From contig JAQWCT010000072.1 in the NCBI GenBank assembly GCA_028705785.1, forward strand, positions 1-10,731: a DNA stretch of 10,731 bases, given 5' to 3'. The notes under the pieces are model-generated. The model did no database searches. It saw nothing but the letters and a program-made list of their open reading frames with translations, and was not told where the DNA came from. Shown piece by piece: positions 1 through 4,155 of this stretch. The translations under genes and the position numbers were made by a program. The DNA comes from Sulfurospirillaceae bacterium (GTDB lineage Bacteria > Campylobacterota > Campylobacteria > Campylobacterales > Sulfurospirillaceae). Each line of letters opens with the position of its first letter. Position 1 is the first letter of the stretch.

Positions 1-1040
1 TCATGTAAATTACTGGTGATATTAAAGTCTGCTTGTTTTTTACCCTCACCAATCAATTTTGAGACTTTGGCAAGTTTTTCGATAGGACTACTTAATTGCA
101 TCGAAAAATAGTAGGCTAAGAGCATGTATAAAATACTGATGCCAATGCCTAAGTACAATAAGTTTTGATGCAAGACATTAACAGACTCTAATGCCTTAGA
201 AATAGGCTGTCTTACGATAATGCTCCAGCCCAAATCGGTTGATACATTGGATTTTACTTTCACAAACACACTCAGATACTGATGGTCGCTCTCCCACTCC
301 ATGATTTCATAGCCGTCTGTTTTTTTCAAGCGTTCTGGAATTTTGATAGCGCCAATACTCGCATGGGGATACAAAATTTTGCCATCAACACTGATAACAA
401 ATATTTCAATACCTCGTGATTTTGCATCTATGGGCATCGCTGATTCAAAGACCCTTTTTGCCCAGGCCCAGTTCGCATGTGCCGCAATGACACCTATTAA
501 AGTGTTATTTATATCGTAAATAGGAGATGCGAAATCAATAAAGCGGATAGGTTCATTTGGATCTTCCGAGGGTTTTAACATTTTTTCTAACAGTTTAGCT
601 TCGTGAACATCCCCCACATAAGAGGATTGACTTCCTTGTTGAAACCATGGACGGATAGAAACATTCACATTTTCCAATAACCCATTGGTTGCTACTTGAA
701 CAACGCCTTTTTCATCCGTAATCCCAATCCACGAATAATCAGCATAAGAGCTTTGCATGTTATTTAAGACAGTGCGTATGTCTTGACGATCGAAATGGCG
801 ATTTCTTAGTAAAGGGCTTTTACTAAAGAGTATCATTTCTCGTTCACGCTCTTTGAGCGTATCACTCATTGTATGTGCCATATCTCTTGCGATACTTTGA
901 AGCGATTGCACATTGGCTTGTGTCATTGCTTTACTTGCAACATCGCTAAAATAGAGCATAATAAACAAGCCAAGTACAAGTGTGGTAAAACCAAAAACCA
1001 ATGTTAATCTATTTCGAAAACTACCTAAGAAATTTTTCAT
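1..1040 (-). CDS. Cache-HAMP transmembrane sensor protein, N-terminal part (output domain off window)
   Basis: The minus strand is open from ATG at 1040 to the window edge, giving 346 residues with no stop. Residues about 12-32 form a first membrane helix (LTLVFGFTTLVLGLFIMLYF). Then comes a long extracytoplasmic part with double-Cache character: WIGITDEKG, IRPWFQQG, YVGDVHEAKLL, IDFASPIYD, LIGVIAAHANW, then a second lobe with VISVDGKILYPHAS. A second helix lies near residues 303-322 (LYLGIGISILYMLLAYY). It is followed by a HAMP-like start, LSSPIEKLAKVSKLIGEG. Cache domains bind small ligands such as amino or organic acids in the periplasm and pass the signal through HAMP. The effector lies beyond base 1 and could be a chemotaxis domain, GGDEF/EAL or histidine kinase; the sequence here does not decide. 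A weak AGGA (1051-1054) precedes the start by 10 bases. Confidence 0.85.
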   Translation of the reverse strand, partial: MKNFLGSFRNRLTLVFGFTTLVLGLFIMLYFSDVASKAMTQANVQSLQSIARDMAHTMSDTLKEREREMILFSKSPLLRNRHFDRQDIRTVLNNMQSSYADYSWIGITDEKGVVQVATNGLLENVNVSIRPWFQQGSQSSYVGDVHEAKLLEKMLKPSEDPNEPIRFIDFASPIYDINNTLIGVIAAHANWAWAKRVFESAMPIDAKSRGIEIFVISVDGKILYPHASIGAIKIPERLKKTDGYEIMEWESDHQYLSVFVKVKSNVSTDLGWSIIVRQPISKALESVNVLHQNLLYLGIGISILYMLLAYYFSMQLSSPIEKLAKVSKLIGEGKKQADFNITSNLH

Positions 1041-1074
1041 GAAATTTTAATCCTAATGGATAAATAAAAATAAG

Positions 1075-1103
1075 ATTATACTTTTTTATCTTTATAAAAA
1101 CAA
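1075..1103 (-). promoter_or_regulatory. Probable sigma-70 promoter of the Cache-HAMP sensor gene
   Basis: On the minus strand TTGTTT (1098-1103) is separated by 17 bases from a perfect TATAAT (1075-1080). Transcription would begin near 1068, leaving a leader of about 28 bases before the ATG at 1040. This is the best -35/-10 pair in the window. Confidence 0.6.
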
Positions 1104-1146
1104 CGCAAGAGGCAAATACTTTGGAATTTTAGACCTATAAACTCAT

Positions 1147-1174
1147 TTGGAGATAAGCTTGAATGAAGTATGAT
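1147..1174 (+). promoter_or_regulatory. Candidate promoter of the C_GCAxxG_C_C gene
   Basis: TTGGAG (1147-1152), a 16-base spacer and TATGAT (1169-1174) lie upstream of the ribosome-binding site AAGGAG (1196-1201). Both boxes are imperfect, so this is a moderate prediction. It is divergent from the sensor promoter in the same 166-base gap. Confidence 0.4.
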
Positions 1175-1206
1175 TGTGAAGATATTTAAGTCTTCAAGGA
1201 GTTGTG

Positions 1207-1647
1207 ATGGATTGTGAAGCTGTTGGTCAAAGTGCGAGTGAATATTTTACGGAAGGGTATTTGTGTAGTGAGTCTGTTTTGATGGCGGTGGCAAAGGCTG
1301 CGAAGATTGATTCTCCTCTTATTCCTGCTATGGCTACTGCCTTTGGGAGTGGTTTGGCTAGAACGAACAGCACTTGTGGTGCGCTTAGTGGTGGCATCAT
1401 GGCATTGTCTTTGCTTGGAGGTAGATCCATGCAAAGTGAAACATATGATAAACTTTATGCCAATGTCGCACTTTTGAAAGACAATTTTCATGAAAAATTT
1501 GCCTCACATGAGTGTTCAACGCTTCTGGGTTTTTCGCTTAGCGATAGTGATGCCAAAGAGAAGTTTGTTGCAGGTGATTGTCGTCAGTGTAAATGTACAC
1601 ACTATGTTGCTTTTGCGGCGCAAGAAGTGTGTCGTATCGTTTCATAA
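1207..1647 (+). CDS. C_GCAxxG_C_C family cysteine-rich protein
   Basis: A 146-residue soluble protein. The family signature is C57-G-A-L-S-G-G, preceded by GSGLARTNSTC. Eight cysteines are seen (3, 20, 57, 103, 125, 128, 130, 142), including a C-terminal C125-x2-C128-x-C130 cluster. The family (named C_GCAxxG_C_C for these conserved positions) is usually annotated as putative redox-active or metal-binding; its biochemical role is not established, and I infer only that the thiols matter. A GTG at 1204 is in frame, but the ATG at 1207 is chosen because AAGGAG at 1196-1201 is then 5 bases away instead of 2. The gene is convergent with the LysE-type exporter gene and the two stop regions overlap by 6 bases. 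No signal peptide or membrane helix is apparent. Confidence 0.85.
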   Translation: MDCEAVGQSASEYFTEGYLCSESVLMAVAKAAKIDSPLIPAMATAFGSGLARTNSTCGALSGGIMALSLLGGRSMQSETYDKLYANVALLKDNFHEKFASHECSTLLGFSLSDSDAKEKFVAGDCRQCKCTHYVAFAAQEVCRIVS

Positions 1648-2256
1648 ATTCCACAATTTCCAAAGTGTTTTAACACCAAAGAGCGCTAAAAAAATACCGA
1701 TAATTTTTTGCAATGGGTTGAGCCATGGTAGGAGTTTGAGCGCTTTGGTGTTTCCAAAGAAAAGTGCAACTGCCATATCCCACACCAACAGTAAAACTAT
1801 CATCCATAATGCGTAAAAAATCCTTATATGTAAAGATGTTTCAAATGAGACAATTGTAAAAAGAATCGAGAGGTAAAAGAGGGCATTTTTTGGATTGAGA
1901 AGAGCGGAAAAGAATCCTGAGCTTAGAAGTTTATAACGAGATGGTTTTGGGTCATGACTGTTTTGTTCCAACTTGGGTTTGGGTGCATTGATAAGCATAT
2001 AGCCTAGATACATCAAAAAAAGTGCTCCTCCAAATTCAATGAGTGGAATAATAAAGGGATAATCCACCAGCAATCCATGCCCCACATACGCCAAGACGAT
2101 ATAAAAAGCGTTGCCAAGGGCAATGCCGATGCAATTCCACCAAGCCGTTTTATAGCCGTATTGGAGGGCATTGCGGAGGATAAGAAAAAAGTCTTGACCG
2201 GGGCTTAAAAGTGCTAAAAAATAGATGGAAGTAAGGGTCAAAAACTCTGCTGACAT
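1642..2256 (-). CDS. LysE/RhtB family amino-acid (or metabolite) exporter
   Basis: A 204-residue, very hydrophobic inner-membrane protein with about six predicted helices. Family hallmarks are the N-terminal SPGQDFFLILRNALQYG (residues 18-34; usually SPGPD), GGALFLMYLGYMLI in the middle, and FFSALLNPKNALFYLSIL, the conserved NPK motif before the fourth helix. Members export amino acids such as lysine, homoserine, threonine or leucine by proton exchange; the substrate cannot be read from sequence. It lies 47 bases downstream of an AraC-type regulator gene on the same strand, a common regulator-exporter pairing, so co-transcription is likely. The ribosome-binding site AAGG precedes the ATG at 2256 and sits in the base of an inverted repeat (2266-2301). 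The Gln in place of Pro in the SPGPD motif is a small departure from the usual family sequence. Confidence 0.88.
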   Translation of the reverse strand: MSAEFLTLTSIYFLALLSPGQDFFLILRNALQYGYKTAWWNCIGIALGNAFYIVLAYVGHGLLVDYPFIIPLIEFGGALFLMYLGYMLINAPKPKLEQNSHDPKPSRYKLLSSGFFSALLNPKNALFYLSILFTIVSFETSLHIRIFYALWMIVLLLVWDMAVALFFGNTKALKLLPWLNPLQKIIGIFLALFGVKTLWKLWNL

Positions 2257-2265
2257 GGGATGAAC

Positions 2266-2301
2266 CTTTTTTGATACGCAGTATAGGCAAAATCAAAAAA
2301 G
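2266..2301 (-). promoter_or_regulatory. 10-bp inverted repeat over the exporter ribosome-binding site
   Basis: CTTTTTTGAT (2266-2275) and ATCAAAAAAG (2292-2301) are perfect inverted copies around a 16-base loop, filling the gap between the regulator and exporter genes. Read as minus-strand RNA, the second stem strand runs into the exporter's AAAAAAGG ribosome-binding site. Pairing would therefore hide part of that site. The stem is almost all A-T, so its stability is doubtful; it could also be an operator or a weak intercistronic attenuator. A TATACT on the minus strand (2280-2285) lies in the loop without a recognisable -35. Confidence 0.4.
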
Positions 2302-2303
2302 TG

Positions 2304-3101
2304 TTATTGTATAAAATTGACTTGGTACTCTTTGGGGGTAAGGGCAGTACGGCGTTTGAAGAAACGGTGGAAATGGCTTTGGTCAACGAAACCACAATAC
2401 TGAGCGCAAAGTGATAGCGAAACACCTTCTTGCAATAACTTTTTAGCATGATGGATACGCATATCGAGCCAATAATGCTTAGGTGTACAGCCAAAGGCTT
2501 TTTTAAATCGTCTCAAAAGAACAAAAGCATTGATGTTAAAACGCTTGGAAAGTTCATCAAGGCTTACACTCTCATCCATGCGATTTTCGAGAAAATCAGC
2601 TATTTCTTGCAAGGTAGCATCAACACTTTTGAGCGCACCACTGCTAGAATAGAGCCAAAAAAACGATACTAGCCATGACTCAAAAGCCTTTACATGTAAA
2701 GGTGAGTAATCTTGCGATAAAGCTGTGATGATACGGACAAACTCATCATGGAGAGCTTTGTGATAAATGAGTGGCGTTGAAAGTGGAAAAATACACTGCT
2801 TCTCCAAACACAAATCCCTATCGATGTAGACCATAAAGTAGCTTCTTTTGGTTTCTTTGTAAGGATTGCAGGAGTGTTGTGTGTGAGGTTCTATAACGGC
2901 AATAGCCCCTTTTTGGAGTAAAAACTCACCATTGGGTGTGTGAAAAAGTGTTTGTCCCTCAAGCATGACGCCCAAAGAAAGAGTAGGATGAGAATGTGCT
3001 TCATAAGCTCTATCGCTCTTTGTTGTGAGTCGTATCTCAACAGAGGGAAATTGTGGATAGCGAATGAGTTTTGAGGTAGTTGAAAATGGTGCTTGCTTCA
3101 T
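2304..3101 (-). CDS. AraC family transcriptional regulator with cupin sensor domain
   Basis: A 265-residue protein from the ATG at 3101. Residues 35-80 form a cupin-like ligand domain (AHSHPTLSLGV, EGQTLFHTPNGEF, KGAIAVIEPHTQHSCNP) with metal- or ligand-binding-type histidines H36 and H38. Residues about 165-262 are the AraC DNA-binding domain with two helix-turn-helices: SLDELSKRFNINAFVLLRRF, then SLCAQYCGFVDQSHFHRFFK followed by ALTPKEY. It probably controls the exporter gene 47 bases downstream and may regulate itself; the ligand is unknown. An in-frame GTG at 3128 would extend the protein by nine residues, but it has no ribosome-binding site and lies upstream of the predicted transcription start. 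Residues L-H-V near the middle are encoded by one of the TTACATGTAA palindromes (2690-2699). Confidence 0.88.
   Translation of the reverse strand: MKQAPFSTTSKLIRYPQFPSVEIRLTTKSDRAYEAHSHPTLSLGVMLEGQTLFHTPNGEFLLQKGAIAVIEPHTQHSCNPYKETKRSYFMVYIDRDLCLEKQCIFPLSTPLIYHKALHDEFVRIITALSQDYSPLHVKAFESWLVSFFWLYSSSGALKSVDATLQEIADFLENRMDESVSLDELSKRFNINAFVLLRRFKKAFGCTPKHYWLDMRIHHAKKLLQEGVSLSLCAQYCGFVDQSHFHRFFKRRTALTPKEYQVNFIQ
2690..2699. repeat. TTACATGTAA palindrome, copy 1
   Basis: Exact copy, here extended to the 12-base palindrome TTTACATGTAAA (2689-2700). It lies inside the AraC-type regulator gene, where it is read as Leu-His-Val (TTA CAT GTA). Confidence 0.85.
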
Positions 3102-3107
3102 GGTAGT

Positions 3108-3137
3108 ATTATAACTGACATTACACACTATTTACAA
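3108..3137 (-). promoter_or_regulatory. Probable promoter of the AraC-type regulator gene (leaderless transcript)
   Basis: On the minus strand TTGTAA (3132-3137), an 18-base spacer and a perfect TATAAT (3108-3113) precede the ATG at 3101 by only six bases (ACTACC). Transcription would therefore start at or next to the start codon. No Shine-Dalgarno sequence is present, in line with a leaderless message. The -35 and spacer lie wholly within the left arm of the inverted-repeat element, so a protein or DNA structure acting there would affect this promoter. Confidence 0.5.
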
Positions 3138-3141
3138 CTTT
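3113..3141 (+). repeat. Left terminal inverted arm of the composite element
   Basis: This arm begins AACTGACATTACACAC and ends CAACTTT. It matches the reverse complement of 3355-3383 at 27 of 29 positions; homology stops abruptly on the outside (3112 and outward do not match). It contains TTACA twice, at 3121-3125 and 3132-3136, one helical turn (11 bases) apart, which could be a direct-repeat protein-binding site. Confidence 0.8.
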
Positions 3142-3165
3142 GCATGAACTTTAATCAATGCAGAG

Positions 3166-3330
3166 GCTAGGCAAGATGACAAAGGTTTGGCTAAAGCCAA
3201 ATCAAAGTCATCTTAACGACGCATATGTGTTGATTAAAGCTCACCCCGTAGGGGCAAAACAAAAAGACATCATCTGCGTCGTTAGATTTCATCGCCATAG
3301 CTTTAGCTATGACTCAAAAATCTGCCTAGC
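3166..3330. other. Cloverleaf (four-way junction) palindrome
   Basis: A closing stem GCTAGGCA/TGCCTAGC (3166-3173/3323-3330) encloses three arms that abut. Arm 1 is 3173-3214: AAGATGAC/GTCATCTT with an inner TTTGGC-TAAA-GCCAAA hairpin. Arm 2 is 3214-3284: the 14-base one-mismatch stem with a large apical loop carrying CCCC-GTA-GGGG at 3244-3254. Arm 3 is 3284-3323: AGATTT/AAATCT with an inner CATAGC-TTTA-GCTATG hairpin. Adjacent arms share single boundary bases, leaving essentially no unpaired junction residues. It could extrude as a DNA cruciform or fold as RNA. It is too long for a tRNA and lacks tRNA motifs. Confidence 0.65.
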
Positions 3331-3354
3331 ATCTAATCCCTTTTTGTTTTGTGA

Positions 3355-3383
3355 AAAGTTGCAAATAGTGTGTAAGGTCAGTT
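3355..3383 (-). repeat. Right terminal inverted arm of the composite element
   Basis: Inverted counterpart of 3113-3141, 27 of 29 identical. It ends five bases upstream of the TATAAT assigned to the Sel1-repeat gene, so the same arm sequence lies just upstream of the -10 box of both divergent genes. Confidence 0.8.
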
Positions 3384-3387
3384 TGAA

Positions 3388-3412
3388 TATAATTTTGAAA
3401 ATAAAAACAAGG
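3388..3412 (+). promoter_or_regulatory. Candidate -10 box and ribosome-binding site of the Sel1-repeat gene
   Basis: A perfect TATAAT at 3388-3393 lies just downstream of the right element arm; no convincing -35 stands 16-18 bases before it. AAGG at 3409-3412 is 8 bases from the ATG at 3421. The predicted leader is about 20 bases. Confidence 0.45.
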
Positions 3413-3420
3413 TTTGAGAT

Positions 3421-4128
3421 ATGAAAGGCTTCTTTTGTCTATTAGGAATATTTGTTTTTTCGTTACATGTAGGGGCGTTGGATTTTGCCAAAGAGAGTAG
3501 CTATCAAAATGCATGTGATGGTGGCGATGGACAGAGTTGTTTGAAACTTGGTGCGATGTATCATAGTGGTGATGGCGTAGGGCAAAATTTTCTCCATGCA
3601 AAAGAGCTTTACACCGATGCGTGCGATGTCAATGTGAGTGAAGGTTGTTTGAATTTGGGCTTTATGTATGAAAGTGGACAGCTTGCTGGGGGTTTTCAAA
3701 AGGCAATCGATTATTATAAAAAAGCATGTACGCTTGAAAATGCCAAAGGATGTGCAAGTCTTGCTATTTTGTATGAAAATGGACAAGGTGTGGAAACAAA
3801 CCTTGAAGAAGCTGTGAATTATTATGATAAAGCGTGCGATGGAAATGATGGTGGGAGTTGCGCGCATTTAGGGTTGATGTATGAGAATGATGAAAATTAT
3901 GTTGATGCGGCTTTGTACTATCAACGCGCGTGTGATGCGGGAGAAGCAAAAGAATGTTCAGCGCTAGGAATGTTTTACTATATGGGACAAGGTGTAGAAC
4001 AAAACGAAGAAAAAGCTTTGAAATTTTTCAAAAAAGCGTGTGAGATGGGCGATGAGAGTGGTTGTAAAAACGAAGAGATTGTTCAAAAACAAATTGAGTC
4101 TAATGACAAAGAATTAGAAAAATTTTAG
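3421..4128 (+). CDS. Secreted Sel1-like repeat protein, Helicobacter cysteine-rich (Hcp) type
   Basis: A 235-residue protein with an N-terminal signal peptide (hydrophobic residues 4-17, likely cleavage after VGA at residue 19). The mature part is built from Sel1-like alpha/alpha repeats of about 36 residues. Six C-x7-C pairs are seen at 32/40, 68/76, 103/111, 139/147, 171/179 and 207/215, each at the same repeat position (A-C ... C-x-x-L), alternating with LGxMYxxGxG and AxxYYxKAC consensus stretches. In Helicobacter Hcp proteins such pairs form one disulfide per repeat, making a rigid solenoid; some bind penicillin or act on host cells. In this free-living type of organism the role is probably periplasmic protein-protein interaction (inference). 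One repeat (151-171) is shortened by about four residues. The signal-peptide cysteine C6 is not in a lipobox. The C-terminal tail after 215 is charged and unpaired. Confidence 0.9.
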   Translation: MKGFFCLLGIFVFSLHVGALDFAKESSYQNACDGGDGQSCLKLGAMYHSGDGVGQNFLHAKELYTDACDVNVSEGCLNLGFMYESGQLAGGFQKAIDYYKKACTLENAKGCASLAILYENGQGVETNLEEAVNYYDKACDGNDGGSCAHLGLMYENDENYVDAALYYQRACDAGEAKECSALGMFYYMGQGVEQNEEKALKFFKKACEMGDESGCKNEEIVQKQIESNDKELEKF

Positions 4129-4137
4129 GCTTTGTCA
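4104..4137. terminator. Weak inverted repeat at the end of the Sel1-repeat gene
   Basis: TGACAAAG (4104-4111) and CTTTGTCA (4130-4137) are perfect inverted copies spanning the stop codon with an 18-base A/T-rich loop. No U-tract follows on either strand, so a role as intrinsic terminator is only tentative. It is the only terminator-like structure between these convergent genes. Confidence 0.25.
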
Positions 4138-4141
4138 GTCT

Positions 4142-4151
4142 TTACATGTAA
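4142..4151. repeat. TTACATGTAA palindrome, copy 2
   Basis: Exact copy in the 27-base gap between the converging Sel1-repeat and FIST-EAL genes; the only intergenic copy of the five. Confidence 0.85.
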
Positions 4152-4155
4152 GAAT

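Larger units (their letters stand above)
3113..3383. repeat. Composite nested inverted-repeat element with 29-bp terminal arms
   Basis: This element fills most of the 319-base gap between the divergent regulator and Sel1-repeat genes. Its ends, 3113-3141 and 3355-3383, are inverted copies matching at 27 of 29 positions (mismatches at 3120/3376 and 3134/3362). Inside lie GCTAGGCA/TGCCTAGC (3166-3173/3323-3330), a 14-base pair of arms with one mismatch (3214-3227/3271-3284), CTTTAATCAA/TTGATTAAAG (3149-3158/3230-3239), CAAAACAAAAAG/CTTTTTGTTTTG (3255-3266/3340-3351) and three short hairpins. No transposase, convincing reading frame or clear target-site duplication is seen. It could be a miniature inverted-repeat (non-autonomous) element, an array of alternating palindromic repeats, a structured RNA or an invertible segment. 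Confidence 0.75.

Noticed and set aside
3102..3128. GTG at 3128 as the start of the AraC-type regulator
   Set aside because: No Shine-Dalgarno sequence precedes it and the TATAAT box would lie inside the coding region; the ATG at 3101 gives a normal N terminus.
3166..3330. The cloverleaf as a tRNA or tmRNA gene
   Set aside because: It is 165 bases long, with no recognisable T-loop, anticodon arm or acceptor-stem pattern.
3113..3383. Insertion sequence with transposase
   Set aside because: Terminal inverted arms are present but there is no transposase frame, so no autonomous element can be claimed.
3158..3424. An 88-codon plus-strand open frame through the inverted-repeat element
   Set aside because: It has no ribosome-binding site, its sequence is dictated by the palindromes, it resembles no family and it runs into the Sel1-repeat start codon. 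Treated as chance.
3421..4128. Repeats within the Sel1 gene as a CRISPR or DNA tandem repeat
   Set aside because: The periodicity is at protein level (about 36 residues) and the DNA copies differ greatly; it is a solenoid protein.
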